NCBI GenBank assembly: GCA_002377695.1
Contig: DFQH01000009.1
Span: 62,001-126,000, forward strand
Direction of reading: 5' to 3'
Source: Citromicrobium sp. UBA3494
GTDB taxonomy: Bacteria; Pseudomonadota; Alphaproteobacteria; Sphingomonadales; Sphingomonadaceae
Length of the DNA: 64,000 bases
Below, one piece after another: positions 9,069-15,863 of this stretch; position 1 is the first letter of the stretch, and each line of letters begins with the position of its first letter. Position numbers and translations under genes: made by a program. The notes under the pieces were generated by a model that saw only the letters and a list, made by a program, of their open reading frames with translations, was not told the DNA's origin and searched no databases.

Positions 9069-9111
9069 CGCCGGTTCGGACGTCGAAAAAGACGACCCGG
9101 ACCGGCGTTTT
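9069..9111. terminator. Hairpin terminator after msrA
   Basis: CGCCGGTTCGGACGTC (9069-9084) pairs imperfectly with GACGACCCGGACCGGCG (9091-9107) around an AAAAA-containing loop and is followed by TTTT. An A-run upstream makes it plausible in both directions. The rest of the 8995-9293 gap shows no gene. Confidence 0.65.
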
Positions 9112-9293
9112 CGTATCGTGACGCATGGCGCGAGGATGGCACGGCTGCGTGCCTGTAGGACAGCGCGTTCATAGGCGGATTCGAACTTCGGGGTTGCGCC
9201 TCGCGCGGATGGCCCCACGTTGGAGCGCATCGAATATTCCCGTGGCCGCAATGATACTGCCGCCCCAACCCTCAGTCAGAGAGGAAATAGCTT

Positions 9294-9731
9294 ATGCCTA
9301 CAGCCAAGAACGGCGACACCGTCGCCATCGATTTCGTGGTCAAGACCGAAGCAGGCCAAGTGGTCGGCAACACCGAGGAAAGCGGCCCGCAGGTCGTCAC
9401 GCTCGGCAAGCAGGAAATCTTCCCGCAGATCGAAGCCGCGCTCGACGGAATGGAAGTCGGCTCGGTCCAGCAGGTCAAGATCGACAGCGACAACGCCTTC
9501 GGCCCGCGCCGCGAGGAACTCGTGATCGACGTACCGCGCGAGAACCTGCCCGCAGAGCCCGCCCCGCAGCCGGGCATGCAGCTTTCCGCGCAGGGCCAGG
9601 ACGGCCAGCCGATCCAGCTCGTCATCACCGAAGTGCAGGAAAACTCGGTCAAGGCCGACGGCAACCACCCGCTGGCAGGCGAAGACCTGACCTTCGGCGT
9701 GACGCTGGTCGAGATCAAGGAAGCCGCGTAA
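9294..9731 (+). CDS. FKBP-type peptidyl-prolyl isomerase, SlyD-like
   Basis: The 145-residue cytoplasmic protein matches the short FKBP/SlyD group. It has an N-terminal half-FKBP (NGDTVAIDFVVKTEAGQVVGNT), then LGKQEIFPQIEAALDGMEVG, an inserted chaperone flap (about 67-125), and the closing VKADGNHPLAGEDLTFGVTLVEI. NHPLAG is diagnostic for SlyD-type enzymes. It lacks the His/Cys-rich metal-binding tail of E. coli SlyD. It probably catalyses prolyl isomerisation and holds folding clients. It starts at an ATG after GAGAGGAA and stands alone between terminators. Confidence 0.9.
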   Translation: MPTAKNGDTVAIDFVVKTEAGQVVGNTEESGPQVVTLGKQEIFPQIEAALDGMEVGSVQQVKIDSDNAFGPRREELVIDVPRENLPAEPAPQPGMQLSAQGQDGQPIQLVITEVQENSVKADGNHPLAGEDLTFGVTLVEIKEAA

Positions 9732-9787
9732 CCCGCGCGAACCTTGTGACGGGCCGCAGTTTGATGCGGCCTGAGGACCCACGAACT

Positions 9788-9855
9788 CCGTCCGATCCGG
9801 GCGGATTTTTTGGACACGAGAAGCGGCCTCGGGCGAATGCCCGGAGGCCGTTTTT
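9788..9855 (+). terminator. Tandem terminators after the SlyD-like gene
   Basis: A first small hairpin (TCCGTC with GGCGGA) is followed by TTTTTT at 9806-9811. A second, strong one has CGGCCTCGGGC (9824-9834), loop GAAT and GCCCGGAGGCCG (9839-9850), followed by TTTTT. The second also faces the convergent gene ending at 9893. Confidence 0.8.
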
Positions 9856-9892
9856 CTTTGGGAGTCGGCAGGTTGCGACCCCATTCCGGGCA

Positions 9893-10474
9893 TCACGAAG
9901 CGCGTGCTCGTAACCCAGTCTCAAGTGTCTTCACCAACTGAAATCCGGGGTAGTTCCGCTTTGTGTATTTATGCCTGTAGTAGGCGTTCCAGTAGCTCGC
10001 CACGCGCTGCTTAGTCAGTTTCCAATATTCACTATTTTCGGAGATGAACGAGATTATCGAGTCAACATTTGACGGAGATGTCGCAGCAGCGATGTCCTCG
10101 ATTATCTCGACAACATACTCACCAATCAAGGCTACCACAAAAGGTGCGGACCATGGCTGCACCGAGGGCAAAAGCGATTGCAAAGCACGCTGCCGGTCAA
10201 AGCCGTCGCAACTCTGAGTTTGAAGACAGGCGACCATTTGCTCGATGCGACCGCCATTCGAGGGTCCGCTCTGGGCCTCGTTATATCGCAATCGTCGCGG
10301 CACGAGTATCTTCTCGCCGCCCACTAAAAGACTGACTTGGTCGGCCCATTGTCGCGGATTCAGGAGGCCATGGACCACAATTCCGGCTTCGACCGCGTCT
10401 GTCCTCATCGACGTGGGAAACGCGTCTGCAAGCTGGCTGACGTCAATTTCAGTTAACATCTGAGGATGGTTCAT
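9893..10474 (-). CDS. Hypothetical protein, AT-richer orphan
   Basis: I do not recognise this 193-residue protein. It starts at an ATG (10474) and has no signal peptide or obvious transmembrane span. A hydrophobic-helical middle (PFVVALIGEYVVEIIEDIAAA, about 112-132) is followed by a basic, aromatic C-terminal part (YWNAYYRHKYTKRNYPGF). Its codon use is visibly richer in A/T third positions than its neighbours, and it sits between a terminator and a palindromic repeat. That fits recent acquisition. The aromatic/basic tail could bind nucleic acid, but this is speculation. Confidence 0.6.
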   Translation of the reverse strand: MNHPQMLTEIDVSQLADAFPTSMRTDAVEAGIVVHGLLNPRQWADQVSLLVGGEKILVPRRLRYNEAQSGPSNGGRIEQMVACLQTQSCDGFDRQRALQSLLPSVQPWSAPFVVALIGEYVVEIIEDIAAATSPSNVDSIISFISENSEYWKLTKQRVASYWNAYYRHKYTKRNYPGFQLVKTLETGLRARAS

Positions 10475-10569
10475 AGCCTCGATTGTCTAGCTTTCTGGAT
10501 TTCCGCTTGCCACCCCGTAGCAGTCACTTCTTATCCGCCCGCCATCGCGCCAGAAGGACCACCCCCTTT

Positions 10570-10661
10570 CTCCTCCCCCTCGAGGGGGAGGCTGGGTGGG
10601 GGTGTGCCAAGGCCGGTGGCGTAGAGCCCCCACCCCCAGCCCCTCCCCCAAGGGAGGGGAG
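10570..10661. repeat. Composite palindromic repeat, copy 1
   Basis: A CTCCCCCTCGAGGGGGAG palindrome is followed by GCTGGGTGGGGG. After a 25-base spacer, CCCCCACCCCCAGCCCCTCCCC folds back on it, closing with a second small palindrome CTCCCCCAAGGGAGG. The element can form a long cruciform or stem-loop. A related copy lies at 11718-11832. The rest of the 307-base gap 10475-10781 shows no gene; it must include the upstream sites of the divergent genes. Confidence 0.75.
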
Positions 10662-10781
10662 ACAGGCGCAGGATGTTAACCGTCCAGCAATGCGCCCAGC
10701 GCCCCACGTGCTTTCGGGCTTCGAGCGTGCCCGGGTTGGACGCGCATGGCTTTGACCACAAACGGGCGCTAGACCCGAAAC

Positions 10782-11183
10782 GTGCTCAACAGCCTGCTTC
10801 GCTCCCTCCCCTATCTTGTCCATACGAACCGCGAGTTCGGCCTGATGATGGCGGGCCGCAAGCCGATGGCTGTGTTCGTTGATGGCAAGGACCGCTTTCC
10901 CGAAGTCGTTGCACGCTACATCCGGCTGTTCGACAGGCATGTGACGAGCGGACGGTTTGTCCGCGCCGATCGGCTTGGACCCGGTGCAGGCGTACGAACA
11001 TATATGGCGCACCGGATATTCTTCACGCTTCCCGGTGAGGAATGGCGCGTCGACGCCTATCTCGCCCTGATCGATGGCGATGATCGCTGGACTGCCGACC
11101 ACGAGCGGCGGCAGGGCGAATTGCTCGGCTACGAAGACTGGATGAACGACTATTGGATCGAGCACGTTTACTCGGGCCGATAG
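10782..11183 (+). CDS. Hypothetical small protein
   Basis: The 133-residue protein starts at a GTG (MLNSLLRSLPYL) with only a weak upstream Shine-Dalgarno, so the start is not certain. It has no signal peptide or membrane segment. The sequence has clear protein character (GRKPMAVFVDGKDRFPEVVARYIRLFD, then GYEDWMNDYWIEHVY), with amphipathic helices and an aromatic acidic C terminus, and codon use typical of the genome. The opposite-strand frame is longer but low in complexity. I assign no function. Confidence 0.6.
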   Translation: MLNSLLRSLPYLVHTNREFGLMMAGRKPMAVFVDGKDRFPEVVARYIRLFDRHVTSGRFVRADRLGPGAGVRTYMAHRIFFTLPGEEWRVDAYLALIDGDDRWTADHERRQGELLGYEDWMNDYWIEHVYSGR

Positions 11184-11290
11184 GTTACCCACAAAGCCCC
11201 ACCGGGACCTCGGCAGACCCATGTCGAATATGAGGAACGTAGCGTCCTCGCCGCAAGTTAAGTCCGTCAGATACAAAAGGAATCTGCCGG

Positions 11291-11710
11291 ATGCCCAAGC
11301 CTGACAAGAAGATGATCGCCAAGACCATGCGCAGCATGGATCTCTGCATGATGACGACGCATGGCGAGGGTGGCACGCTCACCAGTCGCCCGATGAGCAA
11401 CAATGCGCAGGTCGATTACGACGGCGACAGCTATTTCTTCACCGCGCCCGAGACACGCAAGCTGCGCGATATCGAGCGCGACGATCACGTGGCGCTCGAT
11501 TTCCAGAGCGAGGGCGTATGGCTGACCATCCGCGGCACCGCGAGCGTCCATGACGATCCCGAGCTCATCAAGGAGCACTGGACGCCCGATATCGAGAAGT
11601 GGTTCGGCCACGGCCCCGACGAACAGGACGGCGTGCTGATCATCAAGGTGACCGCCAGCGAGGCCGAACTTTACGGCGAGGACGAGGGCGTGGTCGATAT
11701 GGCCGGCTGA
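11291..11710 (+). CDS. Pyridoxamine 5'-phosphate oxidase-fold protein (general stress protein 26 type)
   Basis: The 139-residue protein fits the COG3871 'general stress protein 26' group with a split-barrel flavin-binding fold. It has an N-terminal helix, then MMTTHGEGGTLTSRPM, the strand YFFTAPETRKLRDIERDDHVALDF and the closing VLIIKVTASEAELYG. These proteins bind FMN, FAD or F420-like cofactors, usually with unknown substrate. It starts at an ATG with AGGAA upstream. A palindromic repeat lies directly after the stop, between it and the convergent rsmB. Confidence 0.85.
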   Translation: MPKPDKKMIAKTMRSMDLCMMTTHGEGGTLTSRPMSNNAQVDYDGDSYFFTAPETRKLRDIERDDHVALDFQSEGVWLTIRGTASVHDDPELIKEHWTPDIEKWFGHGPDEQDGVLIIKVTASEAELYGEDEGVVDMAG

Positions 11711-11717
11711 GCGTCCT

Positions 11718-11832
11718 GCTCCTCCCCTCGAGGGGAAGGTTGGGTGGGGGCGTACGGCGAAAGCGGCTTTGGTCGCGCCTTGCCATTGGCGCAGAGCCCC
11801 CACCCCCAACCCCTCCCCCATGGGAGGGGAGG
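11718..11832. repeat. Composite palindromic repeat, copy 2
   Basis: This copy has the same architecture as 10570-10661: a CTCCCCTCGAGGGGAAG palindrome, GTTGGGTGGGGG, a longer 49-base spacer, then the CCCCCACCCCCAACCCCTCCCC arm and a terminal CTCCCCCATGGGAGGGG palindrome. The right arms are nearly identical, while the spacers are unrelated. It sits between convergent genes and may end transcription from both. Confidence 0.75.
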
Positions 11833-11839
11833 TTTGCGG

Positions 11840-13099
11840 CTAACTCTTTCTCCAGCGCGCGACGAAGAAGCCGTCGAGGCCGCCGTGCTCGGGCAGCATT
11901 CCGGGGTCGGTGCGCAGGGTGCCTTTTGCCGTGGGGGACAGGCCTGCGGGCAATTCCTCCGCGCTGATCGGCTCTTTGGTGAGCCAGACCTTCTCGGCCT
12001 GCGCTTCGCCCTCCTCGCTCTCCAGCGAGCACACCGCGTAGACCAGCATCCCGCCGGGCGTGAGCCAGCCGCTCGCGCGCTCGATCAGGCGTTCCTGCAC
12101 TTCGGCGAGGTCGGCGATCTGGCGCGGGCCGATGCGGTGGAGCACGTCGGGGTGGCGGCGCGCGGTGCCGGTCGCGGTGCAGGGGGCGTCGATCAGGATC
12201 GCATCGAACGGCGCCTCAGGCTCCCACTTGAAGGCATCGGCGGCGATCACGTCCGCCGAAAGGCCTGTGCGCTTGAGGTTTTCCTCCAGCAGCTTCAACC
12301 GCTTGGCCGAGATATCGAGCGCGGTCACACTCCACCCCTGCGCCGCCAGTTGCAGCGTCTTGCCGCCCGGCGCGGCGCAAAGGTCGAGCGCGCGGCGGCC
12401 ATTCCCTTCGCCCAGCAGGCGCGCGGGGAGCGAGGCGGCGAGGTCTTGCACCCACCACGCCCCATCCTCGAACCCTTCGAGCCCGTGCACCGCCTGCCCG
12501 CGCGAGAGGCGCAGGTGGCCGGGCTTCAGGCTGTCCGCGCCCAGCTTCACCGCCCATTCGGCGGTGTGTGATGCGTCCTTCAGCGTCAGGTCGAGCGGGG
12601 GCGGTTCGGCGAGACCTTCGGCAATCGCTCCGGCGCGGTCGCCCCAGCGTTCGGCCACGGCGTCGGGCAGCGTCGGAGCCGCAGGCAGTTCGATGCCGCG
12701 CTTCGCCAGCGCTCCGAACACGCCATGCGCCAGCCGCTTGGGCCCGCCCGACAGCAGCGGCAGCGCGGTCGCGACCACCGCATGCGGCGGGGTGTCGAGC
12801 CGCAGCCATTGCGCCAGCATCAGCCGCAGCACCGTGCGCGGCTTGGCATCCTCGGGCAGAACCTCGCGCGTCGCGCTGTCGATCAGGGCGTCGAAATCGA
12901 CCAGCCAACGCAGCGTTTCCGCCGCAATTGCGCGGGCGAGCCCCGCGTCGGGCGCAGGCAGTCCATGGAGCGCCGCCGTCTCGTTCTGCTCCAGCGTTTC
13001 GCCCCGGCGCAGGACGCCATCGAGCATGCGCAGCGCCGCGCGGCGGGCTGGCAGGCCGGGCACATCGCCCCCGGCTTTGGGCTTACCGGCTTTAGTCAT
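11840..13099 (-). CDS. rsmB: 16S rRNA (cytosine-C5) methyltransferase, RsmB family
   Basis: The 419-residue protein has an N-terminal NusB-like RNA-binding domain (about 15-145: RRAALRMLDGVLRRGETL, LRLMLAQWLRL). A Fmu/NOL1-type methyltransferase domain follows. Motif I is ALDLCAAPGGKTLQLA, the motif IV catalytic region is LIDAPCTATGTARRHPD and motif VI is VYAVCSLESEEGE; the two Cys of the PC and CS motifs are both present. It methylates C967-equivalent 16S rRNA before 30S assembly. It starts at an ATG, divergent from the DUF1674 gene with 37 bases between. No def/fmt neighbours are visible. Confidence 0.93.
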   Translation of the reverse strand: MTKAGKPKAGGDVPGLPARRAALRMLDGVLRRGETLEQNETAALHGLPAPDAGLARAIAAETLRWLVDFDALIDSATREVLPEDAKPRTVLRLMLAQWLRLDTPPHAVVATALPLLSGGPKRLAHGVFGALAKRGIELPAAPTLPDAVAERWGDRAGAIAEGLAEPPPLDLTLKDASHTAEWAVKLGADSLKPGHLRLSRGQAVHGLEGFEDGAWWVQDLAASLPARLLGEGNGRRALDLCAAPGGKTLQLAAQGWSVTALDISAKRLKLLEENLKRTGLSADVIAADAFKWEPEAPFDAILIDAPCTATGTARRHPDVLHRIGPRQIADLAEVQERLIERASGWLTPGGMLVYAVCSLESEEGEAQAEKVWLTKEPISAEELPAGLSPTAKGTLRTDPGMLPEHGGLDGFFVARWRKS

Positions 13100-13136
13100 G
13101 CTTGAAACCGGGTGCGAACAGGATCATTTCTTTCAT

Positions 13137-13304
13137 ATGAGACGCGCTACCGAACGCCCGCAAGACTTCAAGAAGCCTGCGCACTGGAGCGACGACCCCG
13201 CACCCGCGCCCGAACCCATAGACGCGAGCGAGGAAGACCCCAAGGGCCTCAGCCCCACCCGCTATGGCGACTGGGTGAAGGACGGGATCGCCATCGATTT
13301 CTGA
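13137..13304 (+). CDS. DUF1674 (SDHAF4-like) small protein
   Basis: This is a 55-residue protein starting at an ATG. Its C terminus, DPKGLSPTRYGDWVKDGIAIDF, is the conserved DUF1674 signature (D-P-x-RYGDWxxxGxxxDF). The family includes mitochondrial SDHAF4/Sdh8, which protects flavinated SdhA during succinate dehydrogenase assembly; a similar role here is inference. It lies in the gap between divergent rsmB and the convergent P450 gene and ends 16 bases before the latter. Confidence 0.88.
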   Translation: MRRATERPQDFKKPAHWSDDPAPAPEPIDASEEDPKGLSPTRYGDWVKDGIAIDF

Positions 13305-13320
13305 CGCCTAGGACAGCGCT

Positions 13321-14712
13321 CTAGGCCAGCGGCTTCAGCACGATCTGCAATCCGTCCCTGGGCTGCGGGATCGGCCAGGCCTGCCAGTCGGGCGTGTAGC
13401 CTTCCGCCACCTCGACCCGGTAGCGCGTCAGCAGGTGCGCCATCATGATCTTCACCTGCATGTAGGCGAAGTGGAGGCCCAGGCACATGTGCGCCCCGCC
13501 GCCGAACGGCACCCACGCATATTTGTGCCGCGCCTTTTCCGCCTCGCGCGTGAAGCGCATCGGATCGAACTTTTCCGGGCTATCCCAGATTTCCGGGTCG
13601 TTGTGGACGAAAGTGGGGTTCACGCCCACCGGCGTACCCGCCGGAATGCGGTATCCGTGGAATTCGAATTCCTCCAGCGCGCGGCGCGGGATGGAGGGCA
13701 CGGGCGGCATCATCCGCAGCGCTTCCTTGAACGCCATTTCGGTCAGTTCGGCCTTTGCCAGGTCCTCGTACCCCAGTGCGCGCCCTTCCCCTCCGGTGAT
13801 CGCGCGCAGTTCCTCGCGTAGCTTTTCCTGCCACTCGGGGTTCTTGGCGAGGTAATAGACCAGCGACGTGGCGGACGATGTGATGGTGTCGTGCGCGGCC
13901 ATCATCAGGAAGTTCATGTGGTCAACCACTTCGTCGACCGGCAGCAGCTCGCCATCGTCGCGGGTGGCGGTGGCGAACTGGCTGAACATGTCCTGCCCGC
14001 CGCCCTCGGCCCGGCGGCGCTGCGTTTCCTTGGTGAAATACTCGACCAGATATTTCCGACCGTCGGTGCCCTTCTTCATCTTGGTGAAGGGCAGCGAATG
14101 CCGGATCGGCGCGACGGAGGCCTGGACCATGTCCACGAAGGCCTGGTTCACCTTGTCTGCTTCCTCGCCGAAGGGAATGCCGATGAAACTGTCCGCCGCA
14201 AGGTCGAGCGTCAGCTGCTTGATGGCGGGGTAGAACTTCATGCTACCCGCGCCCCATTCCTCCATACGGTCGGCAATGCCGCGGTTGAGGCTGCCGACGT
14301 AGTGGCGCATCGGCTCTGGCTTGAACGCGATCGACAGCGCCTTGCGGTCGGCCCGGTGATGGTCGAAATCCATCAGCATCAGCCCGCGCGGGAACAGCTT
14401 GTCGAGGATCGGGCCCCAGCCCTGCTCGCTGGAGAAAATCTTCTTGCGGTCGAACAGCACCAGTTCGTTCGCGTCCGCGCCGATCAGCGCCACGGTCGTC
14501 CCGCCGAACGCCTTGTTGCGGTACACGCGCCCGTATTTTTCCACCATCGCGCGGGTGAAGGCGGGCGGATCGGCCAGCATCCTGAAGGTGTTGCCGACGA
14601 CGGGCAGGCCCGTCTCGCCGGGAATGTGCGAGAGGTCCGAAGGGTCCGGATTATCCTCTTTCCAGTGCGTGGGGCGCGCTGTTGCGGGCTGGTGGGCGGC
14701 TAGCGTGGCCAT
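13321..14712 (-). CDS. Cytochrome P450
   Basis: This is a 463-residue soluble bacterial P450. The start at 14712 is chosen for its AGGAGAGAGGA Shine-Dalgarno; the frame upstream shows no homology. Visible hallmarks are the I-helix oxygen-activation motif AAHDTITSS, the K-helix EALR (ExxR), the PERF-like region FDPMRF, and the heme loop PFGGGAHMCLG with Cys410 as axial ligand. It will need an external ferredoxin and reductase, neither of which is nearby. The substrate cannot be told from sequence; the mid-region FGGTTVALIGADANELVLFD resembles sterol/retinoid-type P450s. It is convergent with the DUF1674 gene and divergent from nothing obvious upstream. Confidence 0.94.
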   Translation of the reverse strand: MATLAAHQPATARPTHWKEDNPDPSDLSHIPGETGLPVVGNTFRMLADPPAFTRAMVEKYGRVYRNKAFGGTTVALIGADANELVLFDRKKIFSSEQGWGPILDKLFPRGLMLMDFDHHRADRKALSIAFKPEPMRHYVGSLNRGIADRMEEWGAGSMKFYPAIKQLTLDLAADSFIGIPFGEEADKVNQAFVDMVQASVAPIRHSLPFTKMKKGTDGRKYLVEYFTKETQRRRAEGGGQDMFSQFATATRDDGELLPVDEVVDHMNFLMMAAHDTITSSATSLVYYLAKNPEWQEKLREELRAITGGEGRALGYEDLAKAELTEMAFKEALRMMPPVPSIPRRALEEFEFHGYRIPAGTPVGVNPTFVHNDPEIWDSPEKFDPMRFTREAEKARHKYAWVPFGGGAHMCLGLHFAYMQVKIMMAHLLTRYRVEVAEGYTPDWQAWPIPQPRDGLQIVLKPLA

Positions 14713-14773
14713 GGGGTGTCCTCTCTCCTTATTGACCCCAATGTAAGTTATTTTCCGGGCCGAATCCAGCCGC

Positions 14774-15796
14774 TCAAATCCACCCCGCACACTCGCGCTT
14801 CAGCAGGGCTTCGAGCATCGCCAGCCCGGCGTCGGACGTGTTGAGGCAGGATAGCGCCGCGAACTGCTCCCCGCCTGCATCGGTAAACTGTTCGCGCCCC
14901 TGAATCGCCAGTTCCTCCAGCGTTTCGAGGCAATCCGCGGAAAAGCCTGGCGCGACGATGGCGAGGCGCTTCGTACCGCCCCGCGCCTCTTCCTCCAGCA
15001 CCGCGTCGGTTGCCGGCTCCAGCCACTTGGCAGGGCCGAAGCGCGACTGGAAGCTGGTGCGAAAGCGCAGGCCCGGTCTGGCGAGCTTCGCTTCCAGCAA
15101 TCGGGCGGTCTTCTGGCAATGGCAGTGGTAGGGATCGCCCAGCTGCAGTGTGCGGGCGGGCATGCCATGGAAACTCATCAACATCAGCTCGGGCGCGAAA
15201 TCCAGCGTGCCGAGCTGGCGGTCGATATCGGCAGCCAAAGCGTCGATATAGAGCGGATCGTCGTGGTAGGGCGGCAGCGTGCGCAGGCTCGGCTGCCAGC
15301 GCTGCGCGGCGAGCCACTCGTTCGACTTGTCGACCACGGTCGCGGTCGTCGCCGCGCAATATTGCGGATAGAGCGGCGCCAGCAGGATGCGGTCGCACCC
15401 TGCCTCTTGCAGGGCCCTCAGTTGTTCCGGGATCGAAGGCGCGCCGTAACGCATCGCCCAGTCGACCTGCACCGCATCGCCGAAGGCGCGCTGCATGGCT
15501 TCGGCCTGCGCCTTGGTGATCGCCGCGAGTGGCGAACCTTCGTCGCTCCACACCTTGCTGTAGGCCTCCGCCGATTTGGCGGGTCGCGTATTCAGGATGA
15601 TGCCGCGCAGGATCGGCTGCCAGGCGATCTGCGGTATCTCGATCACGCGCTTGTCGGACAGGAACTCGCCCAGATAACGCTTCACCGCCTTGGCCGTGGG
15701 CGCCTCCGGCGTGCCGAGATTGACGAGGAGAACACCCACCTTGCCCGAACGCACGGGGGGATGGTCTTCGGGAAGCTGTTGATCTTGCCAGGTCAT
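14774..15796 (-). CDS. hemH: Ferrochelatase
   Basis: HemH inserts Fe2+ into protoporphyrin IX, the last step of heme b synthesis. The 340-residue protein has KVGVLLVNLGTPEAP at the N terminus, YGAPSIPEQL, and LLAPLYPQYCAATTATV. The active-site His is in LMSFHGMPARTL and the catalytic Glu region is ADCLETLEELAI. Two ATGs (15796 and 15808) are possible; I prefer 15796 because homologues begin close to the TWQDQ stretch. It is followed by the P450 gene 61 bases later on the same strand, a sensible pairing since the P450 needs heme. Confidence 0.95.
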   Translation of the reverse strand: MTWQDQQLPEDHPPVRSGKVGVLLVNLGTPEAPTAKAVKRYLGEFLSDKRVIEIPQIAWQPILRGIILNTRPAKSAEAYSKVWSDEGSPLAAITKAQAEAMQRAFGDAVQVDWAMRYGAPSIPEQLRALQEAGCDRILLAPLYPQYCAATTATVVDKSNEWLAAQRWQPSLRTLPPYHDDPLYIDALAADIDRQLGTLDFAPELMLMSFHGMPARTLQLGDPYHCHCQKTARLLEAKLARPGLRFRTSFQSRFGPAKWLEPATDAVLEEEARGGTKRLAIVAPGFSADCLETLEELAIQGREQFTDAGGEQFAALSCLNTSDAGLAMLEALLKRECAGWI

Positions 15797-15863
15797 GCGC
15801 TGCGCCATGCCCGTATGGCAGGCTTCGTCAAGATGACCATGATGGGCAGCCCCCTTTCGAGGA

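Noticed and set aside
10524..11276. A 250-codon open frame on the minus strand opposite the small hypothetical gene at 10782-11183
   Set aside because: It runs through the palindromic repeat, giving Gly- and Pro-runs, and has no recognisable segments. The plus-strand frame looks more like a protein.
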